A DNA stretch of 64,000 nucleotides from Planctomycetota bacterium (GTDB taxonomy: Bacteria; Planctomycetota; JAPUJT01), in the NCBI GenBank assembly GCA_027296055.1, contig JAPUJT010000185.1, positions 42,992 to 106,991 on the forward strand, given 5' to 3'. Every line of letters starts with the position of its first letter. Position 1 is the stretch's first letter. The position numbers and the translations under genes were made by a program. Below the pieces are notes generated by a model, which searched no databases, was not told the DNA's origin, and saw only the letters and a program-made list of their open reading frames with translations. Shown piece by piece: positions 1 to 9,400 of this stretch.

Positions 1-510
1 TCCTCCGAGCTTCGACTGGACTGGATCGACGAGAAGTGGAGTCGGCCAGGGAAACTGGCCCTCACGCTGCTACCCGGTCGAAGGGACCACGAGAGAGACC
101 TCGAGAGGGACCTCCAGGTGTTGGAGAGGGAAGGCGTGGATCGGGTCCTCTGCCTCACGTCAGACGACGAGCTGAGACGATACGGCGTGCCGGATCTCCT
201 CGGCGCCTATCGCAAGGAGGGCCTGAGCGTGCGTCACCTGCCTATCCTGGATCAGAATACGCCGAGCCTCGAAGAGATGGAGAAGGCCGTGGAATGGGTC
301 GAGGAGGGTTTGAAAGCAGGCGAGACGGTGCTGACTCACTGCCTCGCCGGCCTGGGTCGATCCGGCATGGCCGCCGCCTGTCTGCTCCGCGGGCGGGGGG
401 CCGGCGCTGACGAGGCCCTGAAAGAGGTGCGCCGCGCACGATCGCCCCGTGCGGTGGAAACACCCGAGCAGGAGGCCTTCGTCCACGGGTTCCCGGGCCC
501 CGATTCCTGA
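1..510 (+). CDS. dual-specificity protein phosphatase-like protein, 5' partial
   Basis: The reading frame is open from the first base of the window, so the true start lies upstream; a GTG at 118 is only an internal candidate. The protein carries the cysteine-phosphatase signature HCLAGLGRSG (C-x5-R loop), with a preceding ILDQNTP stretch that fits the general-acid Asp loop of CDKN3-type dual-specificity phosphatases. The region after the signature is helical and ends in a short acidic tail. The expected activity is dephosphorylation of phospho-Tyr/Ser/Thr or a small phosphorylated molecule in the cytoplasm; the substrate is not evident. A second, unrelated phosphatase of the same superfamily, a lipoprotein, lies at 54004-54612. 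The gene is convergent with the next one. Confidence 0.8.
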   Translation, partial: SSELRLDWIDEKWSRPGKLALTLLPGRRDHERDLERDLQVLEREGVDRVLCLTSDDELRRYGVPDLLGAYRKEGLSVRHLPILDQNTPSLEEMEKAVEWVEEGLKAGETVLTHCLAGLGRSGMAAACLLRGRGAGADEALKEVRRARSPRAVETPEQEAFVHGFPGPDS

Positions 511-561
511 CGAAGGACGGCCCAGTGAAAGACTCCAACCGGAAGGGGCAGCAGGCGCCGT

Positions 562-1440
562 CTAGCGCTTCTCCAGGCGGATGTCATCGATGATGATGTT
601 GAGCGGCGTGCCGACGTCGTCGTCGTGATCAAAATCAATCCGCTGGATCGACTTCCAGCTGGGATTGCCGCGACGACCAAACTTGCTCGTCCGTCCCGTC
701 AAAGGCACCCGGATCTCCTTCCAGCCGGTCCAGTCGATGGCCAGGTAGTACTGGAAGTGGTGCCATCCCCCCGAGTGGGGCTCGATCTCGATCCGGGCGG
801 GGCGTGATCCCACCTTCTCGTTGTAGATCCACATACAGAAGTATTCGTACTCGGACCAGTCCTCTGTCGGTGATGTGATCGACCAGTAGGACCATCCCCT
901 CCCCGTCGACCATCGGCAGGAGTACTCGCCTTGCTTGACGAGCTTCGGGTCGCCGACGAGAGATCTGCGAAGAGTTCTGCCGGCATCGTCGTCGTCGTCA
1001 ACCTCCCCCTTCGAGTCCTCGAAGTCCTCGATGACGAGCACATACTGGGAGCGGACCGCCTCCATGAGGGCCTTCCCCCTGTCGACCACCTCGGGGATCT
1101 CGCCGTATTCTTTCAGAAGCTTGGTGAGCTTATTGGCCGCTTTCCTGGCCTTGGCCTTCCTCCTGAAGTCGGTCTCTATCTTGTCCAGGGCCTGGCTTCC
1201 CTTCGCCCGCTCGATGAGGCGATCGACCTCCTCCTTGCTCTCGTCGGTCTTTGCAAAACTGCGCCGGTACGACTTTAGCGCCTTGATGGCCTTCTTCCAG
1301 TTCCCCGCGTCCATCAAGCTCATGATACTCTTCATCGCCTCTTCCTTCTCAGGTCCCACCTGAGCCGTGGCAGGAAGAGCGAGGATCAAAGAAAAAACGA
1401 CTACGAATGCCCACCCGATCGTGACTCTTGGAGCCCCCAT
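562..1440 (-). CDS. secreted protein with helical N-terminus and CIA30/CBM-like beta-sandwich
   Basis: 292 residues. An N-terminal signal peptide ends near ALPATAQ (about residue 27). Residues 30-130 are Lys/Glu-rich and helical, resembling a degenerate TPR unit. Residues 135-290 look like a galactose-binding-type beta-sandwich (VLVIEDFED opening, many Trp/Tyr, IIIDDIRLEK ending), as in CIA30 or CBM-type carbohydrate-binding modules. No catalytic motif is visible, so a binding or structural role outside the cytoplasm is inferred. It is clearly paralogous to the gene at 16864-17766, with the same domain order and the same ending motif. It lies 37 bases after the ECF sigma gene on the same strand and may be co-transcribed with it. 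The family assignment is by fold-like pattern only. Confidence 0.7.
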   Translation of the reverse strand: MGAPRVTIGWAFVVVFSLILALPATAQVGPEKEEAMKSIMSLMDAGNWKKAIKALKSYRRSFAKTDESKEEVDRLIERAKGSQALDKIETDFRRKAKARKAANKLTKLLKEYGEIPEVVDRGKALMEAVRSQYVLVIEDFEDSKGEVDDDDDAGRTLRRSLVGDPKLVKQGEYSCRWSTGRGWSYWSITSPTEDWSEYEYFCMWIYNEKVGSRPARIEIEPHSGGWHHFQYYLAIDWTGWKEIRVPLTGRTSKFGRRGNPSWKSIQRIDFDHDDDVGTPLNIIIDDIRLEKR

Positions 1441-1477
1441 GCTTACCTCCTGATTCTCTTACGTCTTCGCTCCGGTC

Positions 1478-2122
1478 TCAAAGCCATTCACCTAGCTCGC
1501 GGCGCAGCCTTCTCATGGCCGACCGGTGACGTTCCCGCACTTGACTCGGACTCATGTCGAGTCGCTCGGCGATCTCGGGGATCGTCATTCCATCGAAAAA
1601 CCTGAGACGGACCACCGTGGCCGCCGTTGGATCGGCCAGACTCTCCAGGGCCGATCGGATCCTCTCCGCCATCTCCCCCTCTCGCGCGTATGCACTGGGC
1701 GTTCTCGTCCTCGCTGGCACGTCTCGATCAGATCCCGCTCCGCTCGAATCTCCGTCCGCCGGGCGAAGGGGCACGATCTTATCGCTGGGGATGCGGCCTT
1801 TCGCCGCTCGGTCGCGAATCGAGTTCAGTCCGAGCCGGCGCACGATCTGGCCGATCCACGATCGGAACATCGCGAATGTTTCCTCGTCGTTCTTCCCTCC
1901 CTCGAACGTGCCGAGCTTTCGCCAGGCGCGAAGGCACGCGTCCTGCAGGAGATCCGCCGTGCTCCCGGCGGGACGAATGGGATCGGCGTAGGGACGGGCA
2001 AGGGAAGCCAGGTAGGGTCGGAGATTTTGGAGCACCTTGTCCATCGCCTGCCTGTCGCCGTCCTGGGCGCGCTGAAGGATTTTCCCGAACTCCTCGGAGC
2101 CGATCTCGCTCGGCGCACTCAT
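1478..2122 (-). CDS. ECF-type RNA polymerase sigma factor
   Basis: 214 residues from the ATG at 2122, chosen because a strong ribosome binding site (GGAGGAAGAG) sits just upstream; the frame is open further up but without such a site. Region 2 shows DLLQDACLRAWRK (core-binding and -10 recognition helix) and region 4 shows a helix-turn-helix, MTIPEIAERLDMSPSQVRER, for the -35 element. The linker is long and Ser/Arg-rich. The sequence style resembles the large ECF groups of Planctomycetota, which often sit beside Ser/Thr kinase genes instead of a classical anti-sigma factor. Here the upstream neighbour is only the N-terminal part of such a kinase (2409-2681), and the downstream neighbour is a secreted protein that could be a target. 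Confidence 0.9.
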   Translation of the reverse strand: MSAPSEIGSEEFGKILQRAQDGDRQAMDKVLQNLRPYLASLARPYADPIRPAGSTADLLQDACLRAWRKLGTFEGGKNDEETFAMFRSWIGQIVRRLGLNSIRDRAAKGRIPSDKIVPLRPADGDSSGAGSDRDVPARTRTPSAYAREGEMAERIRSALESLADPTAATVVRLRFFDGMTIPEIAERLDMSPSQVRERHRSAMRRLRRELGEWL

Positions 2123-2408
2123 CAGGCTCTTCCTCCGGGGCGCGTCAGAAGACTCCCGCCCCAGCTCGGTGCACCATCTTGCTCGACCATCCTCGCGCAT
2201 ACAATCCTCAATTAGTTCGGCGGGTCCGGATTCCGCAATCTCGATGGTGGCGAACCCCATCGGTCTTTCATGCCTCGGAGGCCGAAAGTCCCACGCCAGG
2301 CGTGGGAGAAAGGGAAGGAGAATGGCCCCGATGGGTCCATGCTGGGATCTATCGAGCGCGGTTCGAGATGCCTCCGCCGACACCTCTCAGGATCGATTCG
2401 CCATGCGA

Positions 2409-2681
2409 TCATGGTCCTTGGTTTCCTTTCGCCCCGGCCTCGCCTTCCCGATCGTCGAGCGTCGCCCTGTATTCCGTGCCCATGTCCGCCCTATGGAGCA
2501 TTTCCACCAGCGCGAGGTGACGGCGGGCCAGATCTTCGATTGCGGGGTGCTCCGAAATCAAGGCGTCCCGATCTGGAACCTCTCCTGCCCGGAGAGATTC
2601 GATGAACCTGTCGGCCATCGCCTCCAGCTGGACTTCGACATCCGCCTCGGCGGGGTGCCCCTGGGAGTCCGGTCGGATCAT
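2409..2681 (-). CDS. short protein matching the N-terminal segment of planctomycete-type Ser/Thr kinases
   Basis: 90 residues from the ATG at 2681; an in-frame ATG also exists at 2816. The middle part (RFIESLRAGEVPDRDALISE, then HPAIEDLARRHLALVEMLHR) resembles the segment that precedes the kinase domain in many planctomycete Ser/Thr kinases found beside ECF sigma genes. No kinase domain follows: the frame ends at a TGA, and reading on gives no kinase motif. It is either a stand-alone regulatory stub or a remnant of a truncated kinase. The following sigma gene is on the same strand, about 290 bases downstream. The ribosome binding site (GGGGGG) is poor. Confidence 0.5.
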   Translation of the reverse strand: MIRPDSQGHPAEADVEVQLEAMADRFIESLRAGEVPDRDALISEHPAIEDLARRHLALVEMLHRADMGTEYRATLDDREGEAGAKGNQGP

Positions 2682-3008
2682 GACAGCCCCCCGGATACGC
2701 GGCGTCTGAAGAGAGTTAAGGAGGATTTCATCGTCTTCCCCCCGGCCCGGCGGACCTTGAATAGACGATCGGCGCCCGACCGCAATTAGCGCGCAAATAC
2801 CCATCCTTATAGACACGTAAACAGGCCTGATGGGGGGGATTCTTTTTCCGGAGCCTCGCTCGTGGCTCAGGATGCGGCATAAATCTAGTAGCCAAAGTGG
2901 TTTGGCAGAGGCCTCCGGGCTCGACGGGCTACCAGGACGTGACCTGAATTGCGGCCCGAAATGGGGCCGCCCCGTCGAGGGCTACCACCCATTGGAACAC
3001 TCGAAGCC
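2682..3008. other. intergenic region with no recognised gene
   Basis: This stretch lies between the start of the kinase-like stub and the end of the aminotransferase gene, so it should hold the promoter of the former. Apart from a 7-base G run near 2830 and a short GAGCC/GGCTC inverted repeat near 2855, nothing stands out. Short frames here lack ribosome binding sites and coding character. Confidence 0.5.
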
Positions 3009-4124
3009 TCATCGGAGGGTCATTCCGAGGGCCGTGAGAACTCGATCGACGACTTCGGGTTGAGCGGCTGAACCCATCAGGCCGACCCGCCAGATCTTTC
3101 CTTTCAGCTCTCCGAGACCTCCACCGATCTCGATCCCATGGCCGTCGAGCATGGCCTTTCGGATGGTCTCGTCCCTCTTGCCCTCGGGGATGCGGACCGA
3201 GTTGAGCTGTGGTAGGCGATGGGCCGGCGCGACCAGCATCTCGAGACCCATCTCTTCGATCCCTCGAGCGAAGCGGTCTCCGGCTTCCTCGTGACGTTTC
3301 CAGCGAGCCTCCAGCCCTTCGACCGCCACGATGCGCAGCGCCTCATGGAGCCCGTAGAGGGCGTTGATGGGCGCCGTATGGTGGTACACGCGCTCTTCGT
3401 TCCAGTATCGCCGCACCATGGAGAGATCGAGATACCAGCTCGCCGGCTTCGTCCGCCGGCTGGCCAGAACCGTCTCGGCGCGCGGGCCGAAGCTGATCGG
3501 AGCGAGCCCCGGGGGACATCCGAGGCACTTCTGTGTCCCGCTGTACGCGGCGTCGACACCCCACTCGTCCAGCTCGACGGGAATGCCGCCGAGAGACGTC
3601 ACGGCGTCGAGGACGAGGAGGGCGCCGTGGTCATGGGCGACTCTGGCGATCGCGGGGACGTCCTGTCGATACCCGGTCGACGTCTCGGCATGCACGAGCG
3701 CGACGATCTTCGTCTTCTTGCCCTGGAGCGCCGTCTCGACCTGTTCCTGCCCGAAGCCTTCTCCCCATGGGGCCCGCAACGTGCGCAGCTCGCCCCGGCA
3801 GCGCTGGACGATATCCGCCATGCGGGCGCCGAACAGGCCGTTCTCCAGGACGAGGACTTCATCTCCAGGTTCGATCAAGTTCGTGAGACAGGCCTCCATC
3901 CCCGCGCTCCCCGTCCCGGAGATGGGCAACGTCAGTTCGTTCTCCGTCCGGAAGACGACCCTGAGCATCGACCGGATCTCGTCCATCATTCTCAGGAATG
4001 CGGAGTCCAGATGGCCGATCGTGGGGCGCGCCATCGCCTCCAGGATCCGAGGATCGACGGGACTGGGACCTGGGCCTAGCAGAAGTCGATCGGGTGGAGA
4101 GAATCGGGGGGGAACAGCGCTCAT
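3009..4124 (-). CDS. class V aminotransferase (alanine-glyoxylate / serine-pyruvate type)
   Basis: 371 residues from the ATG at 4124, preceded by AGGAAAG; the longer in-frame start at 4193 overlaps the divergent gene and is less likely. The sequence opens with LLLGPGPSPVDPRILEAM and has SGTGSAGMEA for phosphate binding of PLP. The Schiff-base Lys sits in YSGTQKCLGCPPG, typical of the AGT/SPT branch of fold-type I PLP enzymes. It should transfer the amino group between alanine or serine and glyoxylate or pyruvate in the cytoplasm. The substrate cannot be fixed from sequence. It is transcribed divergently from the polyprenol-kinase-like gene at 4220 and stands alone. Confidence 0.9.
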   Translation of the reverse strand: MSAVPPRFSPPDRLLLGPGPSPVDPRILEAMARPTIGHLDSAFLRMMDEIRSMLRVVFRTENELTLPISGTGSAGMEACLTNLIEPGDEVLVLENGLFGARMADIVQRCRGELRTLRAPWGEGFGQEQVETALQGKKTKIVALVHAETSTGYRQDVPAIARVAHDHGALLVLDAVTSLGGIPVELDEWGVDAAYSGTQKCLGCPPGLAPISFGPRAETVLASRRTKPASWYLDLSMVRRYWNEERVYHHTAPINALYGLHEALRIVAVEGLEARWKRHEEAGDRFARGIEEMGLEMLVAPAHRLPQLNSVRIPEGKRDETIRKAMLDGHGIEIGGGLGELKGKIWRVGLMGSAAQPEVVDRVLTALGMTLR

Positions 4125-4219
4125 CCGCTTTCCTGTCTTGAACCTGAGCTGAGTGAAGGTCCACAACTTACGTCGAGAACCGCGTGCGATCAAGGATTGT
4201 TCGGGTTAGGGTACTGCGC

Positions 4220-4960
4220 ATGGTCGAGAAATTCCTCTCGTTCTTTGTCGACAACTTCCCGCCGTGGTGGGCCATCGCCCTCGGGGGTCCACTCGGACTC
4301 ATCTGGGCCTACCTCTGTCTGTCGTTCGCAGGCTTTCTCAAGCTGAGAAAGGGTCTCCGGACGGGTTACTCGCGGAAGACATTCCACTTCCTCATATTCG
4401 CCACCGTGGCTGTCGTTCAAGGGATCGGAGGGACGTCGTTCGCCTGTCTCTTCGGGGGGATGACTTCGCTCGTCGTACTCTACGCCGTCCTGCGTGGCAG
4501 CGGCCACCCTCTCTACGAGGCGATGGCGCGAGAGGGCGATGCCCCTCACCGGACCTACTTCATCGTCGCGCCGTATTTCGCCACGCTGCTCGGGGGTCTG
4601 GGGAGCAACATCTTCTTCGGGGATGCCGTCGTGATCGGGTACCTGGTCACGGGACTCGGCGACGCGGTCGGCGAGCCGGTCGGAGTGCGGTTCGGGAGGC
4701 ACAAGTATCGGGTGCCATCCTTTCGTGGGGTCCAATCGAGGAGGAGCCTGGAGGGATCCGCGGCCGTCTTGATCGCTTGCCTCGTGGCGATACCCGTGGC
4801 GGTATTGCTATGCGACTCGCTCGCGCTCTCGAGTCGATCTCTTCTGACGGTTCCACTCCTGGCCATCGCCTGCGCCCTCGTGGAGGCTATCTCTCCCCAC
4901 GGCTGGGACAACGCGACGATGCAGGTGATCCCGTCCTTTCTTGCCATTCGCTGGTTGTAG
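4220..4960 (+). CDS. dolichol/phytol-kinase-type membrane protein
   Basis: 246 residues, a polytopic membrane protein with about six hydrophobic segments. Motifs match the CTP-dependent polyprenol/phytol kinase and phosphatidate cytidylyltransferase superfamily: RKTFHFLIF after the second segment, GLGDAVGEPVGVRFGRHKY, then the basic SRRSLEGSAAV loop, and a C-terminal EAISPHGWDNATM corresponding to the E...DN motif. It should phosphorylate an isoprenoid alcohol at the cytoplasmic membrane. The start at 4220 (MVEKF) is preferred over 4184 because it gives the normal length and avoids overlap with the divergent aminotransferase. The ribosome binding site is weak (GGTTAGGG). The exact lipid substrate is unknown. 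Confidence 0.75.
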   Translation: MVEKFLSFFVDNFPPWWAIALGGPLGLIWAYLCLSFAGFLKLRKGLRTGYSRKTFHFLIFATVAVVQGIGGTSFACLFGGMTSLVVLYAVLRGSGHPLYEAMAREGDAPHRTYFIVAPYFATLLGGLGSNIFFGDAVVIGYLVTGLGDAVGEPVGVRFGRHKYRVPSFRGVQSRRSLEGSAAVLIACLVAIPVAVLLCDSLALSSRSLLTVPLLAIACALVEAISPHGWDNATMQVIPSFLAIRWL

Positions 4961-4967
4961 GCGCTGG

Positions 4968-6452
4968 CTAGGGATCCTGAGTGTCGGCAAGGGTCTCGGG
5001 GGTCTTGAAGTAGCCCGGGCTCTGAATCTTTCCCTCGAGGGGGGCATGGACTCCCACCATCCAACCGGCATGCCGCGCCGCCTCCTCCCAGGTGACCCTT
5101 CCATCCCGGTTCCGATCACCCTTCCCCTCCAAGCCCTCGATCAAGTAGTGGGTAAAGAGTCCCCCTCCCACGTCCTCCAGTTCGACGCATCCCTGACCGA
5201 TCTGGCCTGCCGTCAAGACCTGCCGTCCAGGGCGGACCAGGAATTCTCCGAGTTCCGCCTCGAACGAGATCGTGCGTGGTCCCGCGGCCGCCCGACCACG
5301 AAACTGGTGGACGAAGGGCGCGTCGATGATGAGGGTCACCCGAGGCCCCTGGATCCTGTTGGCGATCCCCCACAGGTCAGAGATCGGAAAACCCGTGCGG
5401 ACGAGCCGATCCGAGTCGGCGTCGTGAGGAACGAGGTATGCCTCGCCGGCCCTCCATGCGCCGTACCCGGCGAAGTAGATGATGATCTCGTCGTCCTCTC
5501 CTGCTCCGAGGGCGAAAATTTTCTCCACTGCCTCTCGGATCTTCCCCAGAGTTGCCTGATCATTCAGGAGGAGCATCGTGTTATGAGAAGGGATCTTCTC
5601 TGGGCCCTCGAGACAGTCGAGGAAACTGTGTGCGTCGATGTCGGCGAACCTCAGATTTCGGATGGCATAGTCCTTGTACTGGGAGATGCCGATTACGACG
5701 GCGTAGCGCTTCGTGAAGGCCTGGCGAAACTCGGGAGTGCCGATACCTTTCCGGATCTCCTTGTCGAGAATCTCGGCGACACGGTAGGCCACCTCCGCCT
5801 CCGCATCGGGGGAAATGGAACGGTTGACCGCCATCCAGTTCGACTCGTCGAGAGAGCCTGGGATCCGGAACAGGCTCAGAGGAAGCCATCCCCGCCCGAA
5901 ATCGCTCAACTCCTTCTCCTCCCGGACGCGGTGAACGCTCGAGTGCATCACGATTCCGGAGCTCCAGCTCCGTAGCTCCGCCTCCACTTCGAGGTCCAGG
6001 GCGTAGGTTTCGTCCCTCACGAACCAGGCGACCGGCCATACGGCAATCGACAGGAGTATGTTAGGGATGAAGAGGTGGTTCCTCCCCAGATAGGAAGCGA
6101 TCCGCCTGCGGACACGAGTCTCGAGGATGAAATCGGCCTGCTCACGGACGGCGGCGAGAACGGCATCCTCTTCTCTCTCGAGAACAGGAAGCGGGCGGAC
6201 ACTTCGGAAGGTGTTTTGATCTCGGATCGCCTGAACGATCAGCTTGTCGAGAGACGTGGTCCCGGCTTCCACCCTGAATCCCCTGTACGTCCCCTCCGTC
6301 GTCCCATCTGCTGGTTTCGATTCGTTCACCGTGGGGGCTATGAGCAGGTGATAGGGAAGCGTCGGCCCCGAGCTGGTTCGGGTATTCTTGCCCGTCGCCG
6401 AACAGCCGAGCAGCATGGTCATCGCGAGAAGAAGAGCAAGTCGGTCCCGCAT
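4968..6452 (-). CDS. caspase-fold (C14) lipoprotein lacking both catalytic residues
   Basis: 494 residues. A lipoprotein signal ends at LLGC (Cys17). Residues 30-240 form a domain of the kind seen in outer-membrane assembly lipoproteins. Residues 248-410 have the caspase p20 layout: VVIGISQYKD start, L-R-ADIDA helix, then the strand IIIYFAGYGAW where active caspases have His (Tyr330 here), and VTLIIDAPF where they have DxC (Pro379 here). Both members of the His/Cys dyad are therefore missing, so proteolysis is not expected. The start codon overlaps the stop of the upstream kinase gene (TGATG at 6452), implying translational coupling and a shared function. A role as a non-catalytic scaffold or sensor is inferred. 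The frame also permits a GTG start at 6455. Confidence 0.85.
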   Translation of the reverse strand: MRDRLALLLAMTMLLGCSATGKNTRTSSGPTLPYHLLIAPTVNESKPADGTTEGTYRGFRVEAGTTSLDKLIVQAIRDQNTFRSVRPLPVLEREEDAVLAAVREQADFILETRVRRRIASYLGRNHLFIPNILLSIAVWPVAWFVRDETYALDLEVEAELRSWSSGIVMHSSVHRVREEKELSDFGRGWLPLSLFRIPGSLDESNWMAVNRSISPDAEAEVAYRVAEILDKEIRKGIGTPEFRQAFTKRYAVVIGISQYKDYAIRNLRFADIDAHSFLDCLEGPEKIPSHNTMLLLNDQATLGKIREAVEKIFALGAGEDDEIIIYFAGYGAWRAGEAYLVPHDADSDRLVRTGFPISDLWGIANRIQGPRVTLIIDAPFVHQFRGRAAAGPRTISFEAELGEFLVRPGRQVLTAGQIGQGCVELEDVGGGLFTHYLIEGLEGKGDRNRDGRVTWEEAARHAGWMVGVHAPLEGKIQSPGYFKTPETLADTQDP

Positions 6453-9400
6453 CACTCCTGCCTTCCCACGACGTCACGCACGCATCGAAACCCTGTCGCC
6501 GCTGATCGATAGGTGGCCGGAGGAATCCCTCGAAAGGAGCACCGGGCGTATCTCTCGAGCGGCAGCAGGGATGATCCTCCCTTGATCACCGGCGCCGAAC
6601 CGTCGCCCACAACCCATTCGCTCACGTTTCCACCCAGATCGCGTACCCCGAACGGGCTCTCATCGCTCTCGTTCTCCCCGACCGGTCGCGGCGGGCCCCC
6701 GTCCAGGTGAGCCAGAGAGGAATCCCAGGCATCTCCCCAGGGGTACTTCCGCCTGGATTCCTTCCCCCCGGAAGCCGCCTTCTCCCATTCCCATTCTGTT
6801 GGCAGGCGCGCCTTCCTCCAGCGGGCGTAAGCCCGGGCCTCATACCAGCTGAGTCCGGAAACGGGGTGGTCGGCGAGACCCTCGGGGAAGGCGCCGGCGG
6901 TCCACCCCAGCGGGCCGGGGCTTCCGTCTTCGGATGTGAACTCCGCGATCTGGTCCCAGCCTCGAGGATCCCAGAGCTCCGACATGCCGTATCCGCCTGC
7001 GGCCACGAACTCGGCGAAACGCCCGTTGGTGACCTCGTACCGTGCCACATAGAAGGAGACGATGAATTGCTTGTGACCCGTCAGGTCCGACGAGAGGGCG
7101 AACACCCCGCCGGGGACGTAGACCGTTCCCTCCGGAGCTTGCTCGGTCCTTTCGAGGTCGGCCAGCATCCGGTGTGCCAGACGGTGCAGGGGGTTCGCCT
7201 CCAGGAGCTTCCGGAGGGCCGCGGACGCCTCCTCCGCCTCTCCCTTCTCCCAGAGTTTCTTTGCCTCGGCGAGGAGGGGCGCCGTAACTTCCGACTGCGC
7301 CCGGGTGAATTTCGCTTCCGCGACCTTCTGGTCTGCCGCCGAGGCGTTCTCCATCGCGGTCCTGTAGCTGAGCAGGGCCTCGTCCCACTTCCTCTCGTCG
7401 GCCTTCGCGTCCCCCTCGGCGATTCCCTTCTGGTAACGCGCCTGAGATATCAGAAGTTTCGCCTCCACGGTCTCCGCAATCTCGACAGCCTGCTGTACGG
7501 CGGGGATAGCCGAGTCGTAGTCTCCTGCGGCGAGGTATTCCCGCGCTTGATCCAGGAACTGGGTGTATCCCTTGTGCTCTCGAGTCCGCCGGGCGAGCGT
7601 TTCCTGGAGAGATTGGAGCCGTTCGCGATCTCCGTCGAGGAGGCTGGCCTCGCTGAGCAGGAACGATGCCATGTCGAAGGTCCTTCGACCTATTGCCAGC
7701 TCGGAGAAATCCAGAAGCGTTTCGAACAGGACCTGTCTCGCCTCGGACTTGCGCCGATCTTCGGTCGGATCCTTCGCAACCGCCTGGCGGAGAAGGATGA
7801 CCGCCTCGACGTATCTTCCCCGGGCCCGTTCCGGCGTGGCCTCTTTTGCCTCGGCGACGAGGTCGAGGGCGCTCCGGAGAAGCTCATCGGCCTCCTTCTT
7901 CAGCTCGTCCGTCTTCCCTTCCTCGACGAGGAACTCCACCACTCGTTCGAGGCCGTCACGCGCTTCCTCGTTCTTGTCGTTGAGCTTCAGCGCATCCTCG
8001 AATCTCTGCTGAGCCCCTACGTAGTCTTCCCACCGCATACTTCGGTTCCCCTCGCCGATCAGACTGCTCTGCCTGGCGGCGCTAGCCCGGTGGGCCTCCG
8101 CGTAGCCCGCCTGGGCATCGTGGTCGTCCGGATCGATAGTGAGGGCCTTCGAGTACTCTTGGAGGGCGGCCACGAGGTTCCCCCCGATCAGGTAGCCGCT
8201 GGCGTGGTCGACGTATCCTTGAACTGTCTTCTGCTTGAGGCGGTCGGCGTTTACCTTCAACGCGATCGCGTAGCTCGAGATGGCGAAGGCAGTGAGAAAC
8301 GTCGCTGCGATGGTGGCGGAGACTCGCTTGTTGCGCATGACCTTTCGCCACGCCTTCTCCCACCAGCCTACAGGCCGAGCAAGTATCGTCTCTCCGTTCA
8401 GGTATCGCTCGATATCCTTCTGCAGCTCCTCCGCCGAGGCGTAGCGGCGGGCCGGGTCCTTCTGCAGACACTTCAGGCAGATCGTCTCGACATCCCTGTG
8501 GATCGCGGGATTGAGCGCCCTCGGGGGGACGGGGTCATCGCGGACGACCTTCATCAGGACCTCGACCGATTGCTCCCCCTGGAAGGGGGGTCGCGAAGTG
8601 AGCAGCTCGTAGAGGACAGCCCCGAGACCGTAGACATCCGCCCGGCCATCGATATCTTTCAGGCCCGCGGCCTGCTCGGGTGACATGTACGACGGCGTCC
8701 CGACCAACTCGCCGGTCTTGGTCATCTTGTTGTCCGCCAGGAGATCCTTGACGATGCCGAAGTCGGTGATGCGCGGATTCTCGAAATAGTCGACGATGAT
8801 GTTTGCCGGCTTGATGTCGCGGTGCACGATTCCTTTGGAGTGGGCGTGGTGCAGGCCCTCGGCGACCTTCCTGGTGATGATCAACGCATCGCGTATCGGA
8901 AGCCCCCCCTTCGTCAGGATGAGCCTCAGGGTCCGGCCCTCCACGAAGTCCATCGTGAAGTAGTGCCGGCCGTCGACCTCGCCGACGTCATGGATCGGGA
9001 CGATGTAAAGGTGGTTGAGGTTGGCGGCAGCGGTGGCCTCCAGCCGAAATCTCTCCACCTCTTCCCTGGAGGCCCCTGCGCCGGCGCTGAGTACCTTCAA
9101 TGCCACGACCCGGTCGAGCCCCTTCTGGACCGCCTGGTAGACGATCCCCATCCCTCCACGGGCGATCTGCTTCAGGATGCGATAGTTCCCGAAGGTCTCC
9201 GCGTCGATCTCGCCGGAGCCGGAAGAGGAAGCGCGCCATGTCTTCTCGTCAGAGGCTTCTCCCCCGGGCGTCGAGCCCTGGTCCAGGACAACAGAAACAG
9301 GATCCAGGGGCGCCGTCTCGTCGGGATCGGGGACGACGAGATCTCTCCCGCAGGACCGACAGGAGAAGGTGCGGCCGGACTGGAAGTCGACGATGTTGTA

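Noticed and set aside
6707..8683. 658-codon open frame on the plus strand, opposite the kinase gene
   Set aside because: It lies entirely opposite the kinase gene's intact domains and has no recognisable motif; GC-rich codon use makes such antisense frames common.
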